Below the pieces are notes generated by a model. The model worked only from the letters and a program-made list of their open reading frames with translations, did not search any database and was not told the origin of the DNA. A DNA stretch of 49,030 nucleotides from an uncultured Clostridia bacterium (lineage in GTDB: Bacteria; Bacillota; Clostridia; Oscillospirales; Acutalibacteraceae). The stretch covers positions 1 through 49,030 of the forward strand of contig CAJFOZ010000048.1 of assembly GCA_904397895.1 (NCBI GenBank), written 5' to 3'. Positions 16,478 through 26,430 of this stretch are shown here, one piece after another (positions within the stretch are counted from its first letter, which is position 1; every line of letters starts with the position of its first letter). The translations under genes were made by a program, and so were the position numbers.

Positions 16478-17764
16478 CTATTCCTCTTCTTCATAAAGGG
16501 CGCGGACGGTGATGATCCCACTTTCTTCCTGAAACCATGCCACCGCCTGTCCCTCCTGAAAGATCTTTTTCCCCATCTGCTGGTTGGCCGCTTTGAGGCA
16601 ATCGTAAAGCACGCCCTCTTCGGGATGGACCATCTGGTCAAATAGCATCTGCCCGTCCTCTGGAACCCAGAGTTCCAACAAAGGCTGTTCATGTTCCATC
16701 CCAATGCGGGTGAGACGTTCCACCAGCATCCCTTGTTCCGATTCATCCAGTTTTTTTATCACCAGCCCTTGGCGGACAAAATAATTTTCCTGAAGGCTAT
16801 CGCATCCTTGGAAGATAAAGTTTTGATGGTCCAAAGCCATCTGCCGGTCGGTCTGATTAAAATAGCGATGGCTGACGTAGTGCTCTCCCCCTTGGCTCGC
16901 ACGGTATTGGTCGCTTTGTACCGACCAAACACCCCGGTCATTCCATGTGGCGTCCAAATGATACGTCCCGCCGTCGATAGTCACTACATTCCAAGCGTGG
17001 GCAAAGGCCTTCCCGGTCTCCCCATCCACTCCCGTCCCGGATAAATACGAGCAGGGTATTCCCGCCGCCCCCAGCAATAATTGCATCGCCCGGGCGTAGC
17101 CGGCACAAGCCGCTTTGCCTTCCGCCAAAGCCCCCCAGGCGGAAAAGGAGGCTTCTATCCCCTTTAGAGACTTCTCCTCCAGCACGGCTTCATAAGCTTC
17201 CCCGTCATAAACACAGGACTTTATCAGCCAGTCGTGCAAGGTCAGTTCCTTCTCAAAATCATCCATGTTGGGACGAAGATTTGCCAAAGCGCGATCCAAG
17301 GCCGCCTCCATCTGGCGTCCTGCCTCATAGCGGGAAGCTTCATCTGGGAATAGGTAGGTAAGCCTTACAAAGGCGTTGTCCCCCTCCATCCAGATGGTTT
17401 CCATGCCCTCTACAATCCAAAAATGCTCCGGCGTATCTTTATAGTAGGCCGCCAGCACCTCCCGTACCTCCTGGGCCGAAAGATGATCTCCCAGAGAGAG
17501 GGGCTCTGTCCCAAGGCGGTCGGAAAGCTGATAGATTTCCCGATAAGCCTCTTTTTGGGATTCACTCAAAGCCTCGTAATACGGCTTGGGCCACACCGGT
17601 TGGCTTCCCACCGGCAGATGGAGGGAGAAGCCCGATTGGGTGGAAGGCATTGGAGAAACCCCGCATCCACTGCACAGTACCAATGCCATTGATAACGACA
17701 GGAAAACTGTTTTTTTGATAAAAACAAAAAGGGCACAAAGGCCCTTTTTCCCAGTTTCAATCAT
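16478..17764 (-). CDS. Transglutaminase-like domain protein, probable lipoprotein (copy 1)
   Basis: Secreted protein of 428 residues with a papain-fold transglutaminase-like core; the substrate is unknown. A KK-hydrophobic signal ends in CSGC (Cys about 34), an imperfect lipobox. The core carries the Cys-His-Asp triad: ACAGYARAMQLLL (about 220), AHAWNVV (about 256) and HLDATWND (about 271). About 200 residues of family-specific N-terminal sequence precede it, and a C-terminal region of about 140 residues follows. The ATG at 17764 overlaps the stop of the preceding 54-residue gene as TAATG, which fixes the start. It is a paralog of the gene at 17965. It could be a protease or peptidoglycan-active enzyme. 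Confidence 0.8.
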   Translation of the reverse strand: MIETGKKGLCALFVFIKKTVFLSLSMALVLCSGCGVSPMPSTQSGFSLHLPVGSQPVWPKPYYEALSESQKEAYREIYQLSDRLGTEPLSLGDHLSAQEVREVLAAYYKDTPEHFWIVEGMETIWMEGDNAFVRLTYLFPDEASRYEAGRQMEAALDRALANLRPNMDDFEKELTLHDWLIKSCVYDGEAYEAVLEEKSLKGIEASFSAWGALAEGKAACAGYARAMQLLLGAAGIPCSYLSGTGVDGETGKAFAHAWNVVTIDGGTYHLDATWNDRGVWSVQSDQYRASQGGEHYVSHRYFNQTDRQMALDHQNFIFQGCDSLQENYFVRQGLVIKKLDESEQGMLVERLTRIGMEHEQPLLELWVPEDGQMLFDQMVHPEEGVLYDCLKAANQQMGKKIFQEGQAVAWFQEESGIITVRALYEEEE

Positions 17765-17928
17765 TAACCCTTTTGGCCGCGGCCCAAAAAGCCCGGCCAA
17801 AGCAGGATGGTTTTAACCATCCGAAGAGCCGCCCCTTTTTGATCGGAACGGTTTTCGCTTTTTAAATACACCAAAAATCCAACCACCAAATAAATGGCCA
17901 GTACGATGCGCAGGATTACCCAAATCAT
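17764..17928 (-). CDS. Small single-pass membrane protein (54 aa)
   Basis: A short gene between the two transglutaminase-like lipoproteins. The protein starts MIWVILRIVLAIYLVVGFL, a clear membrane helix, then a charged segment (KSENRSDQK) and a second, weaker hydrophobic stretch (TILLWPGFLG), ending GRGQKG. AGGAGG lies six bases before the ATG, and the stop overlaps the next start as TAATG. Both signs argue for a real, coupled gene. I recognise no family. It may assemble with the neighbouring envelope proteins. Confidence 0.75.
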   Translation of the reverse strand: MIWVILRIVLAIYLVVGFLVYLKSENRSDQKGAALRMVKTILLWPGFLGRGQKG

Positions 17929-17964
17929 GGCCCGCCTCCTCCTTGCTGATCATACGATTTTCTG

Positions 17965-19194
17965 TCACTCCACGTAGCTGACCACCAATGTAATAACCCT
18001 ATTGGCTGGATCGCCGGCGCCGTAGGAGATCAAATCCTCCCGAAGCACCGTGGAGCCGATGCCTTCATTTGCTCCCTTCAAAAGGGCGAACACATCCTGG
18101 TCCTCTACCAAGCCGTGATAAGCGGCATTGTAGGCCTCCTCATTGGTGAACTGGAATTCCAAAACCCGGTTGCGGTCGATAGCCCCTTCCACCATAGCGC
18201 TTTGGATGGCACCCTTGGTGGTTTCGTCGTAGAAGTCAAAGGACCGGTTTTGTTTTACATAATAATTGGCGTCGTCGTCCTTACAGCCGGGGGACTCAAA
18301 GTCCTTATGATCGGCCGAGATAACGTCGTCGGTGACGTTGAAATAGATATGGCTAAAGGATTGCTCCCCTTCCACCAACACAGCGTCGTTCCAGGTGGCG
18401 TCCAGGTGATACTTTTTGCCGTCGATGGTCACAATATTCCACATATGGTCGCTGGATTTGCCGGCCTGATCCACCCCTACGCCCGAGATCAAAGCGCAGG
18501 GGACGTTTACCTTATTGAGCAGCAGCTGCATAGAACGGGCGTATCCTTCACATACTGCCTTCTGCTCTACAATGGCACCGTATACCGTGTAAGCCGAGGC
18601 GTGTCCGCCGGTGGTATCGGCTGCCGCCTCGTCGCTGTAGGATACACGGTCTAACAGCCAGTCGTGGATCATCAGCTCTTTGGTGAAATCATCCGCGTCG
18701 GCCGGGATGGCTTTAAGGATGCTGTCCATGGCCTCGCTGAGCTGTCTCTGCATCTCTTCCTTTTGTTCCATGCTGTCCACTAAATACCGCAGGGTAACAT
18801 ACACTTTATTCCCTTGGGTGGTCACTTCAAAGGATTTTTGCAGCCAAAAATGGCCGGGGTTGTCGCTTGTCACAGCGCTGAAGGATTTCTGGATGTCCTC
18901 CATAGTAGAGTCCGACGGGATTTCCAACATACTGGTATTGAGATCGTTGGAAGCGGTGAGGATACGGTCGTAAATGGATTGCTGAAGGTGATTGAGGGAA
19001 TCGTATTCCAGTTCCCCCTTGCCGTCCTCGGTGAGGGCTTCGGGCTGAGATGACACCGTTTCTTCCGATTGCCCTTCGGAAGCAGTGGAGGATGCATCCG
19101 CATCTTGAGACGAAGAAGACGTCCCTTTTTCAAACTGGCAGCCAGATAGGCACACCACTAATGCGGCTAACAAAAGGCAGATGATTTTTTTCAT
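17965..19194 (-). CDS. Transglutaminase-like domain lipoprotein (copy 2)
   Basis: Lipoprotein of 409 residues with a good lipobox (CLSGC, Cys about 19), a Ser/Glu-rich spacer to about residue 60, then the same architecture as the neighbour at 16478. The triad sites are VCEGYARSMQLLL (about 214), DHMWNIV (about 249) and HLDATWND (about 264). AGGAGG precedes the ATG. It starts 16 bases after the LCP-like gene. The two copies are well diverged but align across the core, suggesting an old duplication with separate roles. Confidence 0.85.
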   Translation of the reverse strand: MKKIICLLLAALVVCLSGCQFEKGTSSSSQDADASSTASEGQSEETVSSQPEALTEDGKGELEYDSLNHLQQSIYDRILTASNDLNTSMLEIPSDSTMEDIQKSFSAVTSDNPGHFWLQKSFEVTTQGNKVYVTLRYLVDSMEQKEEMQRQLSEAMDSILKAIPADADDFTKELMIHDWLLDRVSYSDEAAADTTGGHASAYTVYGAIVEQKAVCEGYARSMQLLLNKVNVPCALISGVGVDQAGKSSDHMWNIVTIDGKKYHLDATWNDAVLVEGEQSFSHIYFNVTDDVISADHKDFESPGCKDDDANYYVKQNRSFDFYDETTKGAIQSAMVEGAIDRNRVLEFQFTNEEAYNAAYHGLVEDQDVFALLKGANEGIGSTVLREDLISYGAGDPANRVITLVVSYVE

Positions 19195-19210
19195 GAGATT
19201 CCTCCTGTTT

Positions 19211-20125
19211 TTAATCGGTCAAAACCGCCTGTTCCACTGGGAAATGTTCTCCCAAGACGTTTTCCAGCTCTTCCCCCTCCATGCCGCTGACCGATACCAG
19301 CTTGGCCACGTCGCCTTCATTGGTCAGGCACAGGTAGCGGATGGTGGGAAGATCCTTCGCCAAATCCACCGCGCCGATGTCGGTGGTTACCTTGTTGACA
19401 GCTTTGGCAAAGATGGTAGTGGCTTTGTCCACCGTCTTTTCATTCATGTGCTGGTTTAAAAGGTCGCACATCACTTGGCCGGAATACTCACAGGCGTCCA
19501 CACTGCTCCAGCCCTGGTACCGCACCAATTTAATCAGCTGGGATCCATCCAAGGCCTGCTGGCCCTTGCCCAAAGCCAAAGTGAACCCGTCGTCTGGCCC
19601 CACATAATTGATCTCTTCTGGGACGTTGCAGGTGACGCTGCCCAACAGATCCACAATCTCCCCTGCGGAAGACGCCGTCATGATAACATAGTGATCCACC
19701 GTCACACCAGTGGCGCTCTCCACCGCCTGTTTCATCATCATGCGGCCGCCGTAGCTATAAAATCCAGACAAAGTATCTTCCCGGTTTCCCACCTGGGTTT
19801 TCAGATCCTTGGACAACGGCGCTACCCATACGGTATCCTCCTCCGGATCCAATCTTAAAAGCATAAAACTGCCGGCCGAGGCATTGTCGTCGTCGGTTCC
19901 CACCAGCAGAAGATTCATGGGTTCTTCCCCTTGATATACAACGTTGGAGGTTTCTGCCTCCGATGTAGGCAGGCGTTCGGGCTGCTCGGGCGGGGCGATG
20001 ACGAAAAAGTACAGGGCAGCACCTCCCACCAATAGAATGAGGATACCGAACAAGGTGGCCAGAAACAAAAAGACACTGGCAAATACGCTGCGCTGTTTTT
20101 TTCCATGGGATCTCCGGTATGGCAT
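19211..20125 (-). CDS. LCP (LytR-CpsA-Psr)-like membrane protein with altered active site
   Basis: The 304-residue protein has a basic N-terminus, one membrane helix (about 14-42) and an extracellular domain with the LCP outline: MNLLLVGTD, GFYSYGGRMMMKQAVES, VDHYVIM, IVDLLGSVTCNVP and KGQQALDGSQLIKLVRY. LCP enzymes attach glycopolymers to peptidoglycan. Here the usual SIPRD is PLSKD, and the Arg-rich motif after VRY is WSSVDACEYSGQ, so most conserved phosphate-binding arginines are missing. It may bind lipid or polymer without transferase activity. GAGGTG supports the ATG at 20125; a longer reading to 20272 has no ribosome site. First gene of the operon. Confidence 0.75.
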   Translation of the reverse strand: MPYRRSHGKKQRSVFASVFLFLATLFGILILLVGGAALYFFVIAPPEQPERLPTSEAETSNVVYQGEEPMNLLLVGTDDDNASAGSFMLLRLDPEEDTVWVAPLSKDLKTQVGNREDTLSGFYSYGGRMMMKQAVESATGVTVDHYVIMTASSAGEIVDLLGSVTCNVPEEINYVGPDDGFTLALGKGQQALDGSQLIKLVRYQGWSSVDACEYSGQVMCDLLNQHMNEKTVDKATTIFAKAVNKVTTDIGAVDLAKDLPTIRYLCLTNEGDVAKLVSVSGMEGEELENVLGEHFPVEQAVLTD

Positions 20126-20404
20126 GGCTTTACACCTCTTATATTTTTTAAAAAACAAATTCCTATTATCACTATACTGCAATCCGACGCTGTCTATGCG
20201 GCAAGGGGTAAAAAAGCCTGTCTTTTCCCAATCATTTTGTCCCTGTCTGCGCGGAATGCACATCCGATCCAAAGGGGTCCTGAGGTGGGGCGTTCCCCAC
20301 GTTACCCCACTATTTTACCATAACGCCTTGAAAAAGGCTAGACGATTCCCAAACCTTCTTCTTCTCCCCCCACTTTTGTGGTATTCTCTCACCATCCAGG
20401 CAGC

Positions 20405-20438
20405 AAAAAGCGCCTGGGATCCCAACAATCCCAGGCGC
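20405..20438 (-). terminator. Terminator after the ABC exporter operon
   Basis: GCGCCTGGGAT (20410-20420) pairs perfectly with ATCCCAGGCGC (20428-20438), followed on the minus strand by TTTTT. Confidence 0.92.
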
Positions 20439-20469
20439 AAAATAAAGAAATCCCTTTTCAGACAGGACG

Positions 20470-22365
20470 TTAGTCCAGTTCCAACTTGCCGGTGTAAAGT
20501 TGATAATAGGTACCCTTTTGGGCGATTAGTTCTTCATGGCTGCCCCGTTCAATGATACGTCCATGTTCCAGCACCATGATGGCGTCGGAATTGCGGATGG
20601 TGGAAAGCCTGTGGGCGATGACAAATACAGTACGGCCCTTCATCAGGTTATCCATACCCTTTTGGACAATCTGTTCGGTACGGGTGTCGATGCTGGAGGT
20701 GGCTTCATCCAGGATAAGCACGGGCGGGTCGGCCACTGCCGCACGGGCAATGGACAACAGCTGCCGCTGCCCCTGGGACAGTTCCTCGCCATCCCCGCTG
20801 ATGACCGTCTGGTAACCGTCTGGCAGCATGCGGATAAATTGGTCGGCATTGGCAAGTTTTGCCGCTTTGAATACTTCCTCGTCGGTAGCATCCAGCTTGC
20901 CGTAGCGGATGTTGTCCATAATGGTGCCGGTAAACAGATGGGTATCCTGAAGTACAATACCCAGGCTGCGGCGGAGATCATCCTTTTTGATCTTGTTGAT
21001 GTTGATGCCGTCGTAGCGGATCTTACCGTCCTGGACATCGTAGAACCGGTTGATCAGGTTGGTGATGGTGGTCTTACCGGCGCCGGTGGATCCCACAAAG
21101 GCCAGTTTCTGACCTGGTTTTGCGTAAAGGGTAATGTTATGAAGCACCATATGGTCGTCGGTATAACCGAAACTCATGTCAAAGAAGCGTACGTCACCTT
21201 TGAGTTCGGTATAAGTAATACTGCCGTCGGCCTGATGGGGATGTTTCCAAGCCCACATGCCGGTGCGCTCTTTGCATTCAGTGACGGTCCCGTCGGGAGC
21301 TTTCTTGGCGTTGACCAGCTGGACGTAGCCCTCGTCCACCTCCGGCTCCTCGTCGATCATATGGAAGATTCGTTCCGCGCCGGCCAAAGCCATAACCACC
21401 GAGTTGAACTGCTGGGCGATCTGCATAAAGGGCTGGGTAAAGCTCTTGGTAAACTGGAGATAAGAGGCCATAACGCCCAAGGTGATGCCGCCCACGCCTA
21501 GGACCGACAAGAAACCGCCCAACACGGCCGTCAGCACAAACTGTAGGTTGCCGATGTTGCCGATGATGGGGCCCATCATATTGGCGAAGGTATTGGCCTT
21601 GGAGGCGCTTTGGAAAAGCTTTTCGTTGAACTGATCGAATTCCTCTTCCGACTTGCGCTCGTGGTTAAAGATTTTAACCACCCGTTGGCCGTTCATCCGC
21701 TCCTCCACAAAGCCGGTGATATCGGCTAGGTCCATCTGCTGGCGGACGAAGAATTTGCCTGAATTGCCGCCGATTTTACGGGTAACAAGCAATAGTATTC
21801 CGATCATAACCACCGCTAGGATGGTAAGAAGAGGACTAAGTACCACCATGCTGATGAAGGTAACCAACACAGTAAAGAAAGCCATGAGCATCTGTGGAAT
21901 AGACTGGTTGATCATCTGGCGCAGGGTGTCGGTGTCGTTGGTATAGAGGCTCATAATAGAACCGTTGGTGTTTTGATCAAAATAACGGATGGGCAGACGC
22001 TGCATTTTTTCAAACATCTCGTCGCGGACCCGTTTTAAGACGCCTTGGCCGATCTTGACCATCAGGCGGCTATAAATGAAAGTGGCCACCACGCCGCACA
22101 GGAAGATGCTTCCCAACACAGCCAATGCTGTGTAAAGCTCGGTAAAGTTGGGATTTTGCTGTCCAATCAGCGGGATAATAAAGTCGTCCAGCAAAAACTT
22201 GAGCGAAAGGGATACCGAAATAGTGGCCACGGCGCTGATGAGAATACACACAAACACCAGAATAAATTGAGCCTTATAGGTGCCGGTGACGTATTTTAAA
22301 AGCCTCTTCCCGGTTTTAAGGGTGTTTCTGTTGACTCCGGTTTTGGGTGCTTTACTCATTGTCAC
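20470..22365 (-). CDS. ABC exporter, fused membrane and ATPase domains (canonical half)
   Basis: Half-transporter of 631 residues of the multidrug/lipid exporter class (type IV, BmrCD/LmrCD-like). Six membrane helices fill about residues 1-320. The ATPase domain has Walker A GSTGAGKTT, signature LSQGQ, Walker B VLILDEATSS with the catalytic Glu, and the H-loop IAHRLST, all canonical. A stretch of about 40 residues between the membrane part and the ATPase domain is longer than usual. Its start overlaps the upstream half by 14 bases, so the two probably form a heterodimer. Confidence 0.92.
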   Translation of the reverse strand: MTMSKAPKTGVNRNTLKTGKRLLKYVTGTYKAQFILVFVCILISAVATISVSLSLKFLLDDFIIPLIGQQNPNFTELYTALAVLGSIFLCGVVATFIYSRLMVKIGQGVLKRVRDEMFEKMQRLPIRYFDQNTNGSIMSLYTNDTDTLRQMINQSIPQMLMAFFTVLVTFISMVVLSPLLTILAVVMIGILLLVTRKIGGNSGKFFVRQQMDLADITGFVEERMNGQRVVKIFNHERKSEEEFDQFNEKLFQSASKANTFANMMGPIIGNIGNLQFVLTAVLGGFLSVLGVGGITLGVMASYLQFTKSFTQPFMQIAQQFNSVVMALAGAERIFHMIDEEPEVDEGYVQLVNAKKAPDGTVTECKERTGMWAWKHPHQADGSITYTELKGDVRFFDMSFGYTDDHMVLHNITLYAKPGQKLAFVGSTGAGKTTITNLINRFYDVQDGKIRYDGININKIKKDDLRRSLGIVLQDTHLFTGTIMDNIRYGKLDATDEEVFKAAKLANADQFIRMLPDGYQTVISGDGEELSQGQRQLLSIARAAVADPPVLILDEATSSIDTRTEQIVQKGMDNLMKGRTVFVIAHRLSTIRNSDAIMVLEHGRIIERGSHEELIAQKGTYYQLYTGKLELD

Positions 22366-24085
22366 CGCCTCCTTTCACCTGGGACTCATACACTTCCCGA
22401 TAGATTTCATTGGTGCGGAGCAGTTCTTCGGAAGTACCGATGCCGCTCACTTCACCGCCGTCCATGACGATAATCTGATCGGCATCCTCGATGGAGGAAA
22501 CGCGCTGGGCGATGATGATCTTGGTGGTATCGGGGATCTCCTCCCGGAATGCCTTGCGGATAAGGGCGTCGGTCTTGGTATCCACAGCGCTTGTGGAGTC
22601 GTCCAAAATAAGGATCTTGGGCTTTTTCAGCAGCGCTCTAGCGATACACAACCGCTGTTTCTGGCCGCCTGAGACGTTGTTGCCCCCCTGGACGATCATG
22701 GTGTTGTACCCTTCGGGGAATTCGCGGACAAAGCCATCGGCCTGGGCCAGTTTGCACACCCGTTGAACTTCCTCCTCGCTTGCATTCTCATCGCCCCAGC
22801 GGATATTGTCGTAGATGGTGCCGGTAAACAGCACGTTCTTTTGCAGAACCATGGATACCTGATCCCGCAGGGCCTCCAAATCGTACTGCCGCACGTCGAT
22901 ACCGCCCACCTTAACCGAACCTTCCGTCACGTCGTAAAGCCTGGGGATAAGCTGTACCAAGGTGGATTTGGAGCTACCGGTGCCGCCGATGATGCCGATG
23001 GTCTGGCCCGATTTGATATGTAGATCAATGTGCTTGAGGGATAGATTGCCGCCCTTTTTGGAATAGCTGAAATTCACATTGTCAAAGTCAATGGAGCCAT
23101 TGGGAACAGTCTTAATAGCGTCCGGGCTGTTTTTCATCTCAGGCTCTTCGCTAAGTACCTCTTTGATACGGTCGGAAGAGGCTTCGGCGATCATAATCAT
23201 AATAAATACAAAGGTCACCATCATCAAAGAGGTAAGGATCTGTAAGGCGTAGATGATGATACTGGTCAGCTCACCGGTTTCCATGGTCTGGAATACGATG
23301 TCACGCCCGCCGATGAGCACCATCAAGAGCACCAAAACATAAATGGTAAACTGCATGATGGGCGAGTTCCAAGCGACCAGTTTCTCCGCTTTGGTAAAGA
23401 GGTTGTAGATGATTTTGGAGATACCGTGGAACTTCTCAATCTCGTGGTCTTCCCGGACATAGGCCTTGACTACGCGAGCCGCATTGACGTTTTCCTGTAC
23501 CGTATTGTTGAGCACATCGTATTCGTCAAACACCCGCACAAAATGGGGATGGGCCTTTTTGGCGATGATAAGCAGAGCCCCGCCTAGTACGGGAATGGTG
23601 GCCAGCAAAATAAGGGCAATGGTGGTATTGATGGTGGCTGTCATAATAAGGGACAACACAATCATAATAGGCGCCCTGGCCAGAAGACGGATGCTCATCA
23701 TATAAGCCATCTGGACATTGGTGATATCGGTTGTCATACGGGTCACCAAACCGGAGGTGGAAAAGCGGTCGATGTTATGGAAGGAAAAATCCTGCACTTT
23801 GTAAAAGATATCGTGCCGCAGGTTTTTTGCATATCCGGCTCCGGCGGTAGCGGCCAACTGACCGGCCTTGGCGCCAAACAGCAGCGCCAGCATGGCCATG
23901 ACCACCAAAATACCGCCCATCTCCAAGATGTAGATCATATCGCCGTTTGCAATGCCTACGTCGATGATCTTAGCCATCTGCAGCGGAATGAGCACTTCCA
24001 TTAAAACTTCCAATACAACAAAAAGAGGCGCTAAGATCGATTCTTTTTTGTATTCGCGTATGGACTGAAATAGTTTCCGATTCAA
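22352..24085 (-). CDS. ABC exporter, fused membrane and ATPase domains (degenerate-site half)
   Basis: Partner half-transporter of 577 residues. Six membrane helices precede the ATPase domain. Walker A reads GGTGSSKST, the signature is VSGGQ, Walker B is ILILDDSTSA with Asp in place of the catalytic Glu, and the H-loop reads IAQRVSS with Gln for His. This pattern is known for heterodimeric exporters in which one of two ATP sites does not hydrolyse. It starts 15 bases after the MarR gene and overlaps its partner. Confidence 0.92.
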   Translation of the reverse strand: MNRKLFQSIREYKKESILAPLFVVLEVLMEVLIPLQMAKIIDVGIANGDMIYILEMGGILVVMAMLALLFGAKAGQLAATAGAGYAKNLRHDIFYKVQDFSFHNIDRFSTSGLVTRMTTDITNVQMAYMMSIRLLARAPIMIVLSLIMTATINTTIALILLATIPVLGGALLIIAKKAHPHFVRVFDEYDVLNNTVQENVNAARVVKAYVREDHEIEKFHGISKIIYNLFTKAEKLVAWNSPIMQFTIYVLVLLMVLIGGRDIVFQTMETGELTSIIIYALQILTSLMMVTFVFIMIMIAEASSDRIKEVLSEEPEMKNSPDAIKTVPNGSIDFDNVNFSYSKKGGNLSLKHIDLHIKSGQTIGIIGGTGSSKSTLVQLIPRLYDVTEGSVKVGGIDVRQYDLEALRDQVSMVLQKNVLFTGTIYDNIRWGDENASEEEVQRVCKLAQADGFVREFPEGYNTMIVQGGNNVSGGQKQRLCIARALLKKPKILILDDSTSAVDTKTDALIRKAFREEIPDTTKIIIAQRVSSIEDADQIIVMDGGEVSGIGTSEELLRTNEIYREVYESQVKGGGDNE

Positions 24086-24100
24086 TGGAATCCCCCCTGT

Positions 24101-24574
24101 TCACTGTTCATTTTGTTGTTCTTCGTTCTCACTGAGGTTTTGGAGCATTCGTTTTAAAACGAACCTACAAGTTTCCAGGTCCTGTTTGGAAATCCCCGTC
24201 TCCAGCCGCTGTTCGGTCGCCCGGATGTTTTCCATGATCTTCTCCCGCCGCTTTTCCGCTTTGGAAGTCGGGACGATCCGTTTGAGACGGGCATCCTTCT
24301 CCACACTTTCCCGCTTGATAAAGCCGTTTTTCTCCATCAGCTGAAGGATCCCTGTCACCGTGGATTTCCGGATGTGGAAGGCCTCCTCCAAATCCTTTTG
24401 ATACACGTCTCTACCCAACGATTCAAATAAAACGTAATTCAAGATATGCCTTTGAATATGGGTTAAGTCGCTGCTTTCCTCCGATTCGCTGTTGTGCCTT
24501 TTGAGCTGATGGGATAGCATGTGAATAAGCTTGCCCGTATTGATGGGGCGTTCCTGATAGGTTTGCTGTACCAC
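24101..24574 (-). CDS. MarR-family transcriptional regulator
   Basis: Winged-helix repressor of 157 residues. The DNA-binding part includes LTHIQRHILNYV, YQKDLEEAFHIRKSTVTGILQLMEKNGFI and the wing ESVEKDARLKRIVPT. It is first in an operon with the two exporter halves and probably controls them and itself. The GTG start has AGAGGAAGG seven bases upstream. A perfect inverted repeat abuts the -10 box. The inducer is unknown; such units often respond to a drug or peptide carried by the pump. Confidence 0.92.
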   Translation of the reverse strand: MVQQTYQERPINTGKLIHMLSHQLKRHNSESEESSDLTHIQRHILNYVLFESLGRDVYQKDLEEAFHIRKSTVTGILQLMEKNGFIKRESVEKDARLKRIVPTSKAEKRREKIMENIRATEQRLETGISKQDLETCRFVLKRMLQNLSENEEQQNEQ

Positions 24575-24595
24575 TTACTCGCCTTCCTCTATGGT

Positions 24596-24609
24596 TCGTT
24601 TCCTAACGA
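24596..24609 (-). promoter_or_regulatory. Candidate MarR operator
   Basis: TCGTT-TCCT-AACGA, a perfect five-base inverted repeat with a four-base centre, immediately downstream of and touching the -10 box. A repressor bound here would block transcription of the MarR-ABC operon. Confidence 0.6.
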
Positions 24610-24637
24610 TTATAAGAATCTTTTAAATTTTTGTCAA
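24609..24637 (-). promoter_or_regulatory. Consensus promoter of the MarR-ABC operon
   Basis: TTGACA (24637-24632) and TATAAT (24614-24609) with 17-base spacing: a perfect sigma-A promoter, which fits a unit held off by a repressor. Confidence 0.9.
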
Positions 24638-24731
24638 TCGTGTCTATCAAATTCTTCCGCTCTGCATAAAATTCATCCAAATCAAAAGTCAATATTCATC
24701 TATTATGAAAAAAACCGGCACAAAGCAAGCT

Positions 24732-24763
24732 AAAAGGGCCGGGATCTAGATCCCGGCCCTTTT
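24732..24763. terminator. Perfect palindromic bidirectional terminator
   Basis: A 32-base perfect palindrome: AAAAGGGCCGGGATCT and its exact complement, with T-runs on both strands. It lies ten bases beyond the stop of the small candidate ORF at 24773 and about 130 bases beyond the main eno terminator. Confidence 0.88.
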
Positions 24764-24772
24764 AAGCCCTTG

Positions 24773-24841
24773 TCATGCCCATTCAAAACTCTCCCGGCCT
24801 GCATCTACTTCAAAACAATACTGGGCAATACCCAGATCCAC
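24773..24841 (-). CDS. Candidate very small protein (22 aa) downstream of eno
   Basis: A GTG at 24841 preceded six bases upstream by GGAGGGGG opens a 22-residue frame (VDLGIAQYCFE then VDAGRESFEWA), whose stop is just before the palindromic terminator. The same frame extends upstream to an ATG at 24892 (39 residues), but that start lacks a ribosome site. The strong site and the separate terminator are the only support; a non-coding RNA or chance remain possible. Confidence 0.35.
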   Translation of the reverse strand: MDLGIAQYCFEVDAGRESFEWA

Positions 24842-24893
24842 TTTAGGCCCCCTCCGGTTGTTCCGGCTTTGGCGTTGTTTTCGGCATCCCATC

Positions 24894-24933
24894 AAAACAG
24901 GCGGCCTAGCTTTTACGCTAAACCGCCTGTTTT
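24894..24933 (-). terminator. Terminator after eno
   Basis: AAAACAGGCGG (24894-24904) pairs with CCGCCTGTTTT (24923-24933), with an inner TAGC/GCTA stem. The minus-strand reading ends in TTTT. Confidence 0.85.
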
Positions 24934-24988
24934 GACTCATATCCTAATCCATGTCGGTGGGAAAAGAACGGCGTATTGTGGTGAGATG

Positions 24989-26332
<1,344 letters not shown>

Positions 26333-26404
26333 CTATCATCTTTTAGCATGCCAAAAAACACCAGCCGCATACCTGTGTTATCTGCAATTTCAGTGTTGGA
26401 TTTT

Positions 26405-26422
26405 AGTTAGTTGTAACTAACT
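26405..26422. promoter_or_regulatory. Perfect palindrome at the eno transcription start, candidate operator
   Basis: AGTTAGTT-GT-AACTAACT is an exact eight-base inverted repeat with a two-base centre. It begins about nine bases downstream of the eno -10 box, so it would cover the start point and block transcription when bound. I cannot assign the binding protein. Confidence 0.6.
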
Positions 26423-26430
26423 CAGCTATT

